The notes: generated by a model from the letters alone, not told the origin. A stretch of 64,000 nt of DNA from Mucilaginibacter arboris (GCF_009754915.1 NZ_WPIK01000014.1:62001-126000); one strand, 5' to 3'; positions 8,897-17,582 are shown, counted from the stretch's first letter. Made by a program: numbers and translations.

Positions 8897-9098
8897 ATAC
8901 GAAATCATCATTTATTGGAGTGATGAAGATGAAGCTTTTTTGGCAGAAGCGCCGGAATTAGCAGGCTGCATGGCAGATGGCAAAAGCTATATTGAAGCTG
9001 TTCAGAATATTGAAATTGTAATTCAGGAATGGATTGATACAGTAATAGAATTAGGAAGGGAAGTACCTAAACCAAAAGGGAAATTAATGTATGCCTAA
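8886..9098 (+). CDS. hicB: HicB-family antitoxin
   Basis: A 70-residue HicB of the short form: a partly degraded RNase H-like fold with YEIIIYWSDEDEAFLAEAPEL, then CMADGKSYIEAVQNIE, and no added HTH or RHH DNA-binding domain. Such proteins bind and neutralise HicA. It overlaps the ancestral hicA end by 11 bases and runs 8 bases into the GH3 gene that follows (9091), so the three frames may be translated in series. With the toxin frame broken, the antitoxin appears intact but without an active partner. Confidence 0.8.
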   Translation: MKSKYEIIIYWSDEDEAFLAEAPELAGCMADGKSYIEAVQNIEIVIQEWIDTVIELGREVPKPKGKLMYA

Positions 9099-10812
9099 TT
9101 TTACTAAAAAATTGTGTTTTATCAGCTTGCTTCTTTCTTTTTCTGCGGCTGTTTTTGCTCAAACTTCAGTTTCCGTCGATCAGTTAACGCAGCAGAACCA
9201 TTGGGTCGATTCTGTTTTTAGGAAGCTGAACCGCCACGATCGTGTGGCACAGCTTTTAATGGTCCGCGCGCATACCAATCTGGGCAAGGCTTATGAAGAT
9301 TCGGTAGCAAAGGTGGTCCAAAAAGAGCATGTTGGCGGGCTGGTGTTCTTTCAGGGCGGGCCAGGCCGACAAGCCGCCTTGACCAATCGTTATCAAAAGC
9401 TGTCGCGCGTTCCGCTGCTCATCGCTATGGATGGCGAATGGGGCTTGGGCATGCGCCTGGATTCTACCATTTCTTATCCTTATCAAATGACTTTAGGTGC
9501 TATCCGGGATAACGGCCTGATCTATAAAATGGGACAATTTGTAGCTCGCGATTTTAAACGCCTGGGCATGCAGATGAATTTTGCACCGGATATGGACGTG
9601 AACAACAATCCGAATAACCCGGTTATCGGTTTTCGTTCCTTTGGCGATAACAAAATTAATGTGGCTCAAAAAGGGATAGCTTATTTACAAGGTATGCAAA
9701 GCGGAGGTATTTTGACTACCGCTAAACATTTTCCCGGCCATGGTGATACAGACGTAGATTCTCACATGGATTTGCCTTTGCTGCCGTTTAGCCGGGAACG
9801 CTTGGATTCGTTGGAAATGTATCCGTTTAAAGAAGCGGCTAAAGCAGGAATTACCGGAATAATGGTTGCCCACATGAATATCCCGGCTTTAGATACTACG
9901 GCGCATTTGCCTTCTACGCTTTCCAGGCCAATTATAACCGGTATTTTAAAAGAGCAGTTAGGTTTTAAAGGTTTGGTTGTTTCTGATGCGATGGAAATGA
10001 AAGGGGTTGTAAAATATTTCCCTAATTCTGAAGCTGATGTTTTAGCGCTGAATGCCGGAAACGATATTTTAGAACTTACTCAAAACTCGGTCCGGGCGGT
10101 TGCTGCCATCCGTAAAGCCATCCGCAAAGGGACCATCGATAAAAAAGAATTTTTCATCAAGGTAAAAAAAGTATTGGCCGCCAAATATGCAGTTGGCTTA
10201 AATCATTTTCAGGAAGTTCCGGAAGCCAATTTATATACCGATCTTAATTCAGAACCGGCAAAAAACCTAAATCAGCAATTAACAGATGCGGCTGTTACTT
10301 TGTTAAAAGGAGATACTGCTATTTCCCGGTTAAACTTTATCAGAAAAACAGCTTTGCTTGCTATTGGTACAACTCAAATTACACCTTATCAAATTGGTTT
10401 ACAAAGATGGTTTGCCAACAACAATGTTTTTTTCGCTTCAAAAACAGCATCCGCAGAAGAGTTAAACCAGTTATTGGCCCAGCTTAAAACGTACGATCAG
10501 GTAATTGCCGGTGTTTTTGATACGCGCACACGTCCATATAATAAACTCGATTACAACAACAATGTAAAAGCGTTTGTAACTAATGTTGCCGCTTTAAACA
10601 ATAGCGTAATTTCTGTTTTTGCTAATCCTTACACCATTGCCACCATAAACGGGTTAAATAATTCCCGGGCTTTAATTGTGGGTTATCAAAACAGTCCGGA
10701 AATGCAGCAATCGGCCGTAAAAGTAATTAGCAGGCAACTTAAGCCAACAGGTACTTTGCCGGTAAACATCAATGCCAGTTTTATTTATGGGATGGGAATT
10801 GTTGCCCGTTAA
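9091..10812 (+). CDS. Secreted glycoside hydrolase family 3 (NagZ-like)
   Basis: A 573-residue protein with a signal peptide at about 1-23 ending VFAQ. The GH3 TIM barrel carries KHFPGHG near 212-218, the DxxxH-type loop GDTDVDSH used as acid/base in NagZ enzymes, and the nucleophile Asp 299 in SDAMEM. This argues for a beta-N-acetylhexosaminidase acting on cell-wall muropeptides or chitin-type sugars in the periplasm. A second, Rossmann-like half follows at about 400-573. Many Bacteroidota homologues are about 970 residues with a fused beta-lactamase-like domain; that domain is absent here. The start overlaps hicB by 8 bases, but the signal peptide fixes it. A decayed repeat copy, ATGTTCTTTTTATC, follows at 10832. 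Confidence 0.85.
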   Translation: MPNFTKKLCFISLLLSFSAAVFAQTSVSVDQLTQQNHWVDSVFRKLNRHDRVAQLLMVRAHTNLGKAYEDSVAKVVQKEHVGGLVFFQGGPGRQAALTNRYQKLSRVPLLIAMDGEWGLGMRLDSTISYPYQMTLGAIRDNGLIYKMGQFVARDFKRLGMQMNFAPDMDVNNNPNNPVIGFRSFGDNKINVAQKGIAYLQGMQSGGILTTAKHFPGHGDTDVDSHMDLPLLPFSRERLDSLEMYPFKEAAKAGITGIMVAHMNIPALDTTAHLPSTLSRPIITGILKEQLGFKGLVVSDAMEMKGVVKYFPNSEADVLALNAGNDILELTQNSVRAVAAIRKAIRKGTIDKKEFFIKVKKVLAAKYAVGLNHFQEVPEANLYTDLNSEPAKNLNQQLTDAAVTLLKGDTAISRLNFIRKTALLAIGTTQITPYQIGLQRWFANNNVFFASKTASAEELNQLLAQLKTYDQVIAGVFDTRTRPYNKLDYNNNVKAFVTNVAALNNSVISVFANPYTIATINGLNNSRALIVGYQNSPEMQQSAVKVISRQLKPTGTLPVNINASFIYGMGIVAR

Positions 10813-10883
10813 GCTTTCATCGGTTATACAAATGTTCTTTTTATCAGCATAAAAAATTACCCTTTTTCCATACAGGGCCACGG

Positions 10884-10913
10884 TTGCAAATCAGGTTTTA
10901 CTGCTTATATTTG
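10884..10913 (+). promoter_or_regulatory. Promoter of pdhB (TTG-N19-TATATTTG)
   Basis: A TTG at 10884-10886 and TATATTTG at 10906-10913 with a 19-base gap match the Bacteroidota -33/-7 consensus. The predicted start of transcription is near 10919, about 24 bases before the ATG at 10943. Confidence 0.6.
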
Positions 10914-10942
10914 CCACCGAAAAATACTTGATTTTACAAAGA

Positions 10943-11926
10943 ATGAGAGAAATACAGTTCAGAGAAGCACTTCGGGAAGCTATGAACGAAGAAATGCGCA
11001 AAGACGACACTATTTTATTAATGGGTGAAGAAGTTGCCGAATACAATGGTGCTTACAAAGTTAGCCAGGGAATGCTGGACGAGTTTGGCGCCAAGCGGAT
11101 AATTGATACGCCGATCTCTGAATTGGGCTTCGCTGGTATTGCTATCGGGGCAGGCATGAACGGTTTGAAACCGATCGTAGAATTTATGACGTTTAACTTT
11201 TCGCTGGTAGCTATTGATCAGATTATTAATGGCGCAGCAAAATTAATGTCGATGAGCGGGGGACAATTTTCTTCGCCAGTTGTTTTTCGTGGCCCAACCG
11301 GAAATGCAGGTATGTTAAGCTCACAGCACAGCCAGTGTTTCGAAAACTGGTATGCAAACTGTCCGGGTTTAAAAGTTATAGTTCCGTCTAACCCGGCCGA
11401 TGCAAAAGGCTTGTTAAAATCAGCAATCATAGATCCTGATCCGGTTATTTTTATGGAATCAGAATTGATGTATGGCGATAAAGGACCGGTCCCGGAAGAA
11501 ACCTATTATATTGAAATTGGTAAAGCCAAAGTTGTAAAAGAAGGTACAGATGTTACGCTGGTGGGTTTCGGCAAGATCATGAAAGTGGTAATTGCTGCTG
11601 CTGCCGAACTGGAAAAAGAAGGTATCCATGCAGAAATAATCGATTTGCGTACCGTTCGTCCGATTGATTATCCTTGCATTTTAGAATCCGTTAAAAAAAC
11701 AAACCGTTTGGTAATTGTTGAAGAAAGCTGGCCTTTAGGTTCTATCGCTACAGAAGTTGCGTTTAAAGTGCAAAAAGATGCTTTCGATTATCTGGATGCG
11801 CCAATTTTACGCATTATGGGCGGAGACGTTCCTTTGCCTTACGCGCCAACTTTAATCCAGGAATATCTGCCAAACCCGGAAAAAGTAATTAAGGCGGTAA
11901 AAGAAGTAATGTACGTTAAAAAATAA
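10943..11926 (+). CDS. pdhB: Pyruvate dehydrogenase E1 component subunit beta
   Basis: A transketolase-like pyrimidine-binding subunit of about 327 residues. It opens with the family hallmark MREIQFREALREAMNEEM, and contains GEEVAEYNGAYKVSQGM with the conserved Glu, then GPTGNAGMLSSQHSQ. It forms the E1 heterotetramer with the alpha subunit encoded at 30966, decarboxylating pyruvate onto ThDP. The frame can be extended to a TTG at 10928, but the ATG at 10943 matches homologues and the promoter. Unusually, it lies alone, about 20 kb from E1-alpha and E2, so expression must be coordinated between two loci. Confidence 0.92.
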   Translation: MREIQFREALREAMNEEMRKDDTILLMGEEVAEYNGAYKVSQGMLDEFGAKRIIDTPISELGFAGIAIGAGMNGLKPIVEFMTFNFSLVAIDQIINGAAKLMSMSGGQFSSPVVFRGPTGNAGMLSSQHSQCFENWYANCPGLKVIVPSNPADAKGLLKSAIIDPDPVIFMESELMYGDKGPVPEETYYIEIGKAKVVKEGTDVTLVGFGKIMKVVIAAAAELEKEGIHAEIIDLRTVRPIDYPCILESVKKTNRLVIVEESWPLGSIATEVAFKVQKDAFDYLDAPILRIMGGDVPLPYAPTLIQEYLPNPEKVIKAVKEVMYVKK

Positions 11927-11985
11927 GTTAACCGTAGCGAGATACAAAAGCCTTCAACTTAAAATTTGCAGGTTTTTTTTATGCC

Positions 11986-11999
11986 GGTAAAAGAAGCAT
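11986..11999 (+). repeat. Dispersed repeat type A overlapping a stop codon
   Basis: Perfect GGTAAAAGAAGCAT preceded by TTTTTTTTATGCC. On the minus strand it shares one base with the TGA stop of the 78-residue gene (TGATGCTTC), the same arrangement as at 33999 and 38574. Confidence 0.85.
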
Positions 12000-12235
12000 C
12001 AGGCTGATTTTGCTGATGCGTCTTTTGTTTCCCTTGCTTTTTGTTTCAACTGGTTTCTTCTGCGGACAATCTTCCTCGCCACGGAACTTTGCCTGCGCGC
12101 ATTTTTCTTCACCATCACTTTAAACTGATAAAAAGATATATCAATACTTTTAGTGTCCGGGTTATTTGCCAGATAACCAATGAGTAAAATAATCAATCCG
12201 ATAATAATCCCCACAATAATCATTGAATGTTCCAT
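11999..12235 (-). CDS. Small single-pass membrane protein
   Basis: A 78-residue protein with one N-terminal hydrophobic helix (about 5-24, MIIVGIIIGLIILLIGYLA) followed by a very basic, Arg/Lys-rich cytoplasmic tail that ends with KDASAKSA. I recognise no named family. The strong membrane-anchor-plus-basic-tail design and the clean frame support a real gene; its function is unknown. Its stop codon is built into a type-A repeat. A hairpin of TTTTGCTAA / TTAGCAAAA at 12271-12293 lies upstream. Confidence 0.55.
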   Translation of the reverse strand: MEHSMIIVGIIIGLIILLIGYLANNPDTKSIDISFYQFKVMVKKNARRQSSVARKIVRRRNQLKQKARETKDASAKSA

Positions 12236-12370
12236 TGTAATGCCCTCTCTTCATTACAATATTACGCATATTTTGCTAAAAAAGTTAGCAAAATAAAAGA
12301 TTTATTTTTGTTGGCAGGAAAGGAAGAAAAGCAGCTTTAAACCTTTAAATCGGCTTTATAAAATTATACG

Positions 12371-12384
12371 ATGCTTCTTTTATC
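12371..12384 (-). repeat. Dispersed repeat type A
   Basis: Perfect copy on the minus strand, followed on the plus strand by AGTATAAAA, 17 bases beyond the DUF2809 stop codon. Confidence 0.85.
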
Positions 12385-12401
12385 AGTATAAAACTGTTGC
12401 T

Positions 12402-12809
12402 TTAAAGCAAATATTGGCGCTTGTTATTTGCGTTTGCAGATGTAAATTCAATAATCAAAACCAGCAGAATCCCTAAAGTATAAGCCAAAAGATCTGTCCA
12501 TGAGAAGGAAGTGCCAATAACGATACGGGCAATAGTTGATTTTTCAAGGCCGAGAATATCAACAATATGAAAATACTGAAGCGTTTCTATCAAATAGGAA
12601 AACAGGAGAACTGCTAAGGCCGTAGCTTTTACCGGCGTATTTAAAAAGCTTTTAACAAAGCAATAAATCAGGATCACAACTAAAAAATCTCCGCCATAAG
12701 GACGGATAATAGCATCATGCAAATAAACGGCAATCAATACTTCGGTTACAAATAGCAGAAGCGCTAAAAAGAAATATTTTTTGTGAAATTGAAAAAGGGT
12801 TTTGTTCAT
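12402..12809 (-). CDS. DUF2809 integral membrane protein
   Basis: A 135-residue protein with four predicted membrane helices (about 11-30, 38-55, 61-80, 106-127). The motifs RPYGGDFLVVILIYCF and LIETLQYF, and a late SWTDLLAYTLGILL, are typical of DUF2809 (YjgA-like) proteins. Biochemical role unknown. It lies 14 bases downstream of the response regulator on the same strand and is probably cotranscribed with the two-component pair, which suggests a link to an envelope stimulus, but this is inference. Confidence 0.8.
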   Translation of the reverse strand: MNKTLFQFHKKYFFLALLLFVTEVLIAVYLHDAIIRPYGGDFLVVILIYCFVKSFLNTPVKATALAVLLFSYLIETLQYFHIVDILGLEKSTIARIVIGTSFSWTDLLAYTLGILLVLIIEFTSANANNKRQYLL

Positions 12810-12823
12810 CTAATACAATTGCC

Positions 12824-13519
12824 TTAACTCACCAGCAACTTGTAACCTTTTCCATGTACATTAATAATCTCAACGCTCGGGTCATCTTTTAAATACTTAC
12901 GGATTTTGCTTAAAAAAACATCCATACTGCGGCCGTTGAAGTAATTATCGTCATGCCAGATGTTTAACAAAGCTTCTTCGCGCGTAAGCACCGAATTTTG
13001 TTTGAGGCAAAGCAAACGCAGGAGCTCTGCTTCTTTTGTGGATAGTTTTTGCTGCTGGTCGCCAATAGCAATTAGCTGCATGGAAAAGTCAAAATTGTAT
13101 TTCCCAATTTTAAAACGTGTTGGTTTTTCTTCTTCCTTTTTATCCTGGTTGGCAACTCTTTTTAAGAGTGCATTAATGCGTAGAAGCAATTCTTCGATGC
13201 GAAAGGGCTTTGTAATGTAATCATCGCCGCCGAGGTTAAAAGCAGCAGCCTTATCTTCCATCATCCCTTTTGCGGTTGCAAAAATAATCGGTATATCAGG
13301 GTCCATTTTCCTGATTTCTTTTCCCAGCGTAAAGCCGTCTTTTTTCGGCATCATCACATCCAGGATCACTAAGTCGAAATGCTCTTTGGTAAAAGCACGC
13401 AAACCTTCATCGCCATCTTTGCTTAGCACCACATCGAACTTACCCTTTAACTGTAAATAATCTTGCAGCAACATGCCCAGGTTTGGGTCATCTTCAGCTA
13501 ATAAAAGTTTTTTGTTCAT
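12824..13519 (-). CDS. OmpR/PhoB-family response regulator
   Basis: A 231-residue regulator. The receiver domain (about 3-118) has the acidic pair near E9-D11, phospho-acceptor Asp 54 in VILDVMMP, Thr 82 and Lys 104 in YITKPF. The C-terminal winged helix (about 135-230) shows the OmpR-type end, RSMDVFLSKIRKYL with VHGKGYKL. It follows the histidine kinase gene at 13597 with 77 bases between, in the same direction, so phosphotransfer from that kinase is expected. Four helically phased TTAACA-like repeats upstream of the kinase gene are candidate binding sites for this regulator. Confidence 0.9.
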   Translation of the reverse strand: MNKKLLLAEDDPNLGMLLQDYLQLKGKFDVVLSKDGDEGLRAFTKEHFDLVILDVMMPKKDGFTLGKEIRKMDPDIPIIFATAKGMMEDKAAAFNLGGDDYITKPFRIEELLLRINALLKRVANQDKKEEEKPTRFKIGKYNFDFSMQLIAIGDQQQKLSTKEAELLRLLCLKQNSVLTREEALLNIWHDDNYFNGRSMDVFLSKIRKYLKDDPSVEIINVHGKGYKLLVS

Positions 13520-13564
13520 GTATTATAAGTGATGTTTGGATGGATAATACACCAATTTTTGTTC

Positions 13565-13578
13565 GGTAAAAGAAGCAT
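13565..13578 (+). repeat. Dispersed repeat type A between kinase and regulator
   Basis: Perfect GGTAAAAGAAGCAT preceded by ATTTTTGTTC, in the 77-base gap within the presumed two-gene operon. Confidence 0.85.
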
Positions 13579-13596
13579 CGGTTATCATTTCCGAAA

Positions 13597-15435
13597 TCAG
13601 GCCAGCGGAAATTTAAGTTCAAAAACCGATCCTTTATCTTTTTCAGAACGCACACTGATGCTGCCATTCAATCGTTTAACAATGGTGTTTACATAACTCA
13701 GGCCCAGCCCAAAGCCTTTTACATCGTGTAAGTTCCCGGTCGGGATCCGGTAAAACTGTTCGAAAATTTTGGCTTGCTGATCGCGGTTCATACCAATTCC
13801 TTTATCTGCAACAAAAATAAACAACTGGTTATCTGTGCTTTTGGTTGAGATACGGATTTCTGGCTGCTCATTGCTGTACTTAATTGCGTTATCGATCAGG
13901 TTATATAAAACATTGGTAAAATGCAGTTCATCAGCTTGAATTATGGCCGGAGAAGCGTTTAAATCAAGTTGGACAGTTGCCGCATGTTTTTGTATTTTAA
14001 GCGCCATACTATCAACAACAGCTATAATCTGTTCGTTTACATCAATTTCTTTTATGTCTAATTTAAAATCGTCCTGCTCAATCCTGGCGATATTTAAAAC
14101 ACGTTCTATATGGCTGCCTAAACGAATATTTTCATCATAAATAATGCCGGCCAAACGGGAAACGCGCGATTTATCCTGCATAATTTCTTCGTCTTTTAAA
14201 GCTTCGCTGGCAATCATGATGGTAGAAACCGGCGTTTTAAACTCGTGGGTCATGTTGTTGATGAACTCGGTTTTCATTTCAGAAATCTTTTTCTGGCGGA
14301 AAATCAGTAAAATGGTATAAGCACAACAGGATATTAACACCAGAAGTAAACCACCCGAAATTCCCATAATACCTGTCATCCGGTTTAAAATCAGCCGGTT
14401 TTTTTCCGGAAAAGAAATATTGAGCATGCCCGGATCGTTTACCACTTCTTTTGTAAAAATAGGCGTATGATAGCTGCTGGCCAGAATAAATTTTGGTTTT
14501 TCGCCATTAAAATTTTCTGCGTTTGAATAGATCAGCGAATCGTGCGAAGCGGTTGTAATTTCATAACTAAAAGGTAAAAAAATACCTTTGTTCTGCAATT
14601 CGAAACGCAACAACGAATCAAGTTCAAGCTGATCGATCCTGGAACCTAAAGGCTCGTCGGCTTTCTGATATTCTTCGGCCACCTGCTCGATCACGTTCAT
14701 TTTCTGCGGCGTTAACAGCTTGGCTTTCATTAAATGGACAGAATCTTCCAGCAGTTTTTTGATGTGCTTAAAAGTCTGTTCTTTTTTTAAACGCTGCTGT
14801 TCTTTTAGCCACAGCGGGTTAATTGTAGGTACAGAAACAACAGTAGGGCCAATTTGCGGGTCATTATAAACATAACGTGCCGTATCAAATTTTTGGAGAT
14901 GCGGCTGTAACTGCCTGCGTAACTGGGCAGTTAATTTAGGGGAATTTATCTGCGTTATTTGCCCGTGTATCTGGCCCGCTTCGTCCATGTATTCTTCTAC
15001 ATGCACCTGCTGGTAGCTTAAAATATCTTCCGGGTTGCTTTGTTCAAACAGGTTTTTCAAACTGTCTTTTAAGCTTGCAATACGGCGTTGTTTACGTTCA
15101 ATCTCTGGGTGAAGGTTTTGTAATTTTTGTTTTTCTATATTAAAATCCTGAAAATTATCAGACAAGCGGTTATAAATATAATGGCTATGTTTTTTGCTTT
15201 TATCCGGGTAGCTGATTCTTTTTATAGAAGGTTTCATCCGTTCCATAAAATTAATGGCATCCTTTTTTTCGATTTTGCCTACTACGCTGCTAAGTGCTTC
15301 AGAAACAGAACGGTCAAACAATTCGGATTGCAGGCGATAGGATTGGATAAGAAAATAAAACTGCATGGCCATAACGCCCATGAGGGCAAGCCCCATTAAA
15401 CCAATAATCAGGCTAATGCGTTTTGTTTTCATCAT
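13597..15435 (-). CDS. Membrane sensor histidine kinase
   Basis: A 612-residue kinase. One membrane helix lies at about 7-31. A long periplasmic region with no recognised sensor domain and much charged, coiled-coil-like sequence runs to about 350, then comes a second helix at about 352-378. The HisKA box has His 397 in MTHEFKTPVSTI. The HATPase domain shows N, G1 and G2 boxes (NLIDNAIKYS, DKGIGM, GFGLGLSYV). The start is one of two adjacent ATGs (15435 or 15432). A TATTTTTG element on the minus strand at 15437-15444 abuts the start, so the mRNA may be leaderless. The partner regulator is encoded immediately downstream. Confidence 0.9.
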   Translation of the reverse strand: MMKTKRISLIIGLMGLALMGVMAMQFYFLIQSYRLQSELFDRSVSEALSSVVGKIEKKDAINFMERMKPSIKRISYPDKSKKHSHYIYNRLSDNFQDFNIEKQKLQNLHPEIERKQRRIASLKDSLKNLFEQSNPEDILSYQQVHVEEYMDEAGQIHGQITQINSPKLTAQLRRQLQPHLQKFDTARYVYNDPQIGPTVVSVPTINPLWLKEQQRLKKEQTFKHIKKLLEDSVHLMKAKLLTPQKMNVIEQVAEEYQKADEPLGSRIDQLELDSLLRFELQNKGIFLPFSYEITTASHDSLIYSNAENFNGEKPKFILASSYHTPIFTKEVVNDPGMLNISFPEKNRLILNRMTGIMGISGGLLLVLISCCAYTILLIFRQKKISEMKTEFINNMTHEFKTPVSTIMIASEALKDEEIMQDKSRVSRLAGIIYDENIRLGSHIERVLNIARIEQDDFKLDIKEIDVNEQIIAVVDSMALKIQKHAATVQLDLNASPAIIQADELHFTNVLYNLIDNAIKYSNEQPEIRISTKSTDNQLFIFVADKGIGMNRDQQAKIFEQFYRIPTGNLHDVKGFGLGLSYVNTIVKRLNGSISVRSEKDKGSVFELKFPLA

Positions 15436-15436
15436 A

Positions 15437-15444
15437 CAAAAATA
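15437..15444 (-). promoter_or_regulatory. Minus-strand -7 element of the kinase gene
   Basis: TATTTTTG on the minus strand fits TAnnTTTG. A start of transcription about 6 bases later would fall on the first codons, giving a leaderless or nearly leaderless message. Confidence 0.4.
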
Positions 15445-15472
15445 GCCAAGTTAAGGGTTGTAGGTTAAGGGT

Positions 15473-15509
15473 TTAACATAATTTAACATCTGCTAACCAG
15501 TATTTAACG
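15473..15509. promoter_or_regulatory. Four phased TTAACA-like repeats (candidate operator)
   Basis: TTAACA at 15473, TTAACA at 15483, CTAACC at 15493 and TTAACG at 15504 are spaced 10, 10 and 11 bases, on one face of the helix, about 40-75 bases upstream of the kinase gene. Direct repeats with this spacing are typical of OmpR/PhoP-family sites; B. subtilis PhoP is known to bind TTAACA-like repeats about 11 bp apart. Confidence 0.45.
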
Positions 15510-15555
15510 CTTTAGTAAAACAGTTGCATATTTATTTAAGCTGCAATTTTTTGCC

Positions 15556-15569
15556 GGTAAAAGAAGCAT
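15556..15569 (+). repeat. Dispersed repeat type A
   Basis: Perfect GGTAAAAGAAGCAT preceded by ATTTTTTGCC, in the gene-free stretch 15436-15797. Confidence 0.85.
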
Positions 15570-15761
15570 CCCTTATTAAATAAAAAGAAAGTATTGCGGG
15601 CAATTGTAGTATAAATTAAAAAGCCTGTGCTGAAGTAGAAAACCTGCGCCAATAGCGAAAATTTTTATAGGGGAAAGAATAAAAGGTGTTAATGGCTGTA
15701 ATTATTTTTACTTTTACTAAAATTACCCCCAGCCCCTTTACATCATAATTATAATTGAGTT

Positions 15762-15789
15762 AAGCCCTCGTTGGTTAGAACGAGGGCTT
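15762..15789 (+). terminator. Plus-oriented intrinsic terminator without an obvious gene
   Basis: An 11-bp perfect stem (AAGCCCTCGTT / AACGAGGGCTT) with a 6-base loop is followed by TCTTTTTTTT on the plus strand. No plus-strand gene lies upstream in 15436-15761. The minus-strand DUF3127 gene ends just beyond, but on that strand no T-run follows the stem. The stretch 15570-15761 contains no open frame that looks coding. Confidence 0.55.
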
Positions 15790-15797
15790 TCTTTTTT

Positions 15798-16172
15798 TTA
15801 GAAAGGAAGGTCATCATCTTCGTCAGCACCTGCACTTAGGTTGGCCGTTGGTGCTGCATACTCCGGAGTGGAGGCGTTATTGGATGCTCCTCCGGATAAA
15901 ACATTAACTTTCCATAATTGCAATGTATTAAAATAAACTACCTTTCCGGTTTTATCGGTCCACTTGCGGCCTTTCAGGTTAAAAAACACTTCTACATCAT
16001 CTCCAACTTTTACATTGTCCATCAAAGCACAACGGTCCTGTATCGCTTCAAATTTTAAATATTCCGGGTATTGTGGGTTCTCCACATATTCAACAATCAG
16101 TTCTCTTTTCTTTAAAGAATCGGTTACCTGCGTGGTAGGCGAAACTTCATGTACTTTTCCTTTAATCTCCAT
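15798..16172 (-). CDS. DUF3127 OB-fold protein (SSB-like tail)
   Basis: A 124-residue protein of the DUF3127 family, common in Bacteroidota. The body (about 1-95) has an OB-fold-like series of strands, with MEIKGKVHEV, KKRELIVEYVENPQYPEYLKF and VEVFFNLKGRKW. A flexible Ala/Thr/Asn-rich linker leads to the acidic end DEDDDLPF, which copies the C-terminal tip that single-strand DNA-binding protein uses to recruit partners. That makes a nucleic-acid role likely, but it is unproven. It stands alone between the kinase operon and the divergent THUMP methyltransferase. Confidence 0.8.
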   Translation of the reverse strand: MEIKGKVHEVSPTTQVTDSLKKRELIVEYVENPQYPEYLKFEAIQDRCALMDNVKVGDDVEVFFNLKGRKWTDKTGKVVYFNTLQLWKVNVLSGGASNNASTPEYAAPTANLSAGADEDDDLPF

Positions 16173-16248
16173 GGTTAATAATTTTAAAGTGTAAAGTTAA
16201 GAGATAGCAGTTAAAAACGGCAGTCGAATTCGTTAAATTCGCAGGATT

Positions 16249-17439
16249 ATGACGGATGTTTTCAACACAAAAAGCAAAATAATTATTACCTGCAACAAGC
16301 GCCTTTCTGTTTATTTAAAGCAGGAAGTAGAAGATTTAGGGTTTACCATTAAACGCTTTTTTAGTACGGGCGTAGAACTGGAAGGAACGGTAAATGATTG
16401 TATTCCGCTTAATTTAAACCTGCGTTGCGCCAGTCAGGTTTTGTATTCAGTTGCTTCTTTTGAGGCCAGAAATCCGGGCGAATTGTATAACCGTTTAATG
16501 GAAATCGAATGGGAAAACCTGATTGCTTTTGATGGTTATTTTTCGGTTACTTCCAACGTAAACAACGAATTTATTACCACGCCGCTTTTTGCCAACGTAA
16601 AAGTAAAAGATGCGGTTGTGGACCGGATCAAGGATAAAAAAGGCATCCGCCCCAACTCCGGGCCGGAGTGGAACAAAACCGTTTTGTATTTATACTGGCA
16701 GGAAAATCAGGCCGATATTTTCCTGGATACTTCCGGTGAAACGCTTTCTAAACATGGTTACCGTAAAATTCCAGGCAAAGCGCCCATGCTGGAAGCTTTG
16801 GCAACCAGTACCATTTTAGCCAGCAACTGGGACCAGAAAAGTACGTTTATCAACCCGATGTGCGGTTCTGGAACGTTAGCGATAGAAGCAGCTTTACTGG
16901 CAACTAATAAACGGCCGGGACTTTTCAGGATGAATTATGCCTTTATGCACATTTTGGGTTACGATGAACAAGTGTTTTTTACCGAACGCCGCAAGTTAAA
17001 AGACCTTGGCAAAAAGCAAATCGACTTTAAAATTATTGCTTCCGATATTTCTGCAGATGCTGTTTCTATCTCCGAAAATAATGCAAAAACCGCTGGTGTT
17101 GATCATTTAATTACGTTCCAGGTTTGTGATTTTGCCGAAACAGAAGTGCCGGAAGAACCAGGCGTAGTTTTCTTCAACCCAGAATATGGCGAACGGTTAG
17201 GTGTACACACCAAATTAGAAGCAACCTACAAACGCGTCGGCGACTTTTTGAAAACCAACTGTAAAGGTTACCGCGGTTATGTTTTTACCGGAAACCCGGA
17301 ATTGGCTAAAAAAGTAGGGCTAAAAGCAGCACGTAAAATTGAATTTTTTAATGGGAAATTGGATTGCAGGTTGATGGAATATGAGTTGTATGATGGCAGT
17401 AAACGGGAGGCTGGGGGGCGGTCGCTAGCGAAGGGTTAA
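16249..17439 (+). CDS. THUMP-domain class I rRNA methyltransferase (RlmL-like)
   Basis: A 396-residue RNA methyltransferase. The N-terminal half (about 50-160) matches a THUMP RNA-binding domain and ends with ETLSKHGYRK, the usual lead-in to the catalytic domain. SAM-binding motif I is FINPMCGSGTLAIEAAL near 200. The catalytic tetrapeptide is NPEY (in FFNPEYGERLG) where E. coli RlmL has NPPY; this Glu variant is one I associate with Bacteroidota homologues. The expected activity is N2-methylation of a guanine in 23S rRNA. A TAAATTCG at about 16231, close to the ATG, may be the -7 element. Single gene, with no operon partner. Confidence 0.85.
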   Translation: MTDVFNTKSKIIITCNKRLSVYLKQEVEDLGFTIKRFFSTGVELEGTVNDCIPLNLNLRCASQVLYSVASFEARNPGELYNRLMEIEWENLIAFDGYFSVTSNVNNEFITTPLFANVKVKDAVVDRIKDKKGIRPNSGPEWNKTVLYLYWQENQADIFLDTSGETLSKHGYRKIPGKAPMLEALATSTILASNWDQKSTFINPMCGSGTLAIEAALLATNKRPGLFRMNYAFMHILGYDEQVFFTERRKLKDLGKKQIDFKIIASDISADAVSISENNAKTAGVDHLITFQVCDFAETEVPEEPGVVFFNPEYGERLGVHTKLEATYKRVGDFLKTNCKGYRGYVFTGNPELAKKVGLKAARKIEFFNGKLDCRLMEYELYDGSKREAGGRSLAKG

Positions 17440-17582
17440 ATATTGTTGATAATAAAGTTAGTTGATCTTATATAGTTTAAAATAATAGGAGATTTATAGT
17501 TAATGAGATTATGTTGCGAGTCAAACTAACGATATTGGAAGTGCGGTAAAAGTAAAAAGTTCTGTTTAAATTTAATTATATT

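Noticed and set aside
10928-10942. TTG start five codons upstream of pdhB
   Set aside because: The ATG at 10943 begins the conserved MREIQFREAL of the family and fits the promoter spacing.
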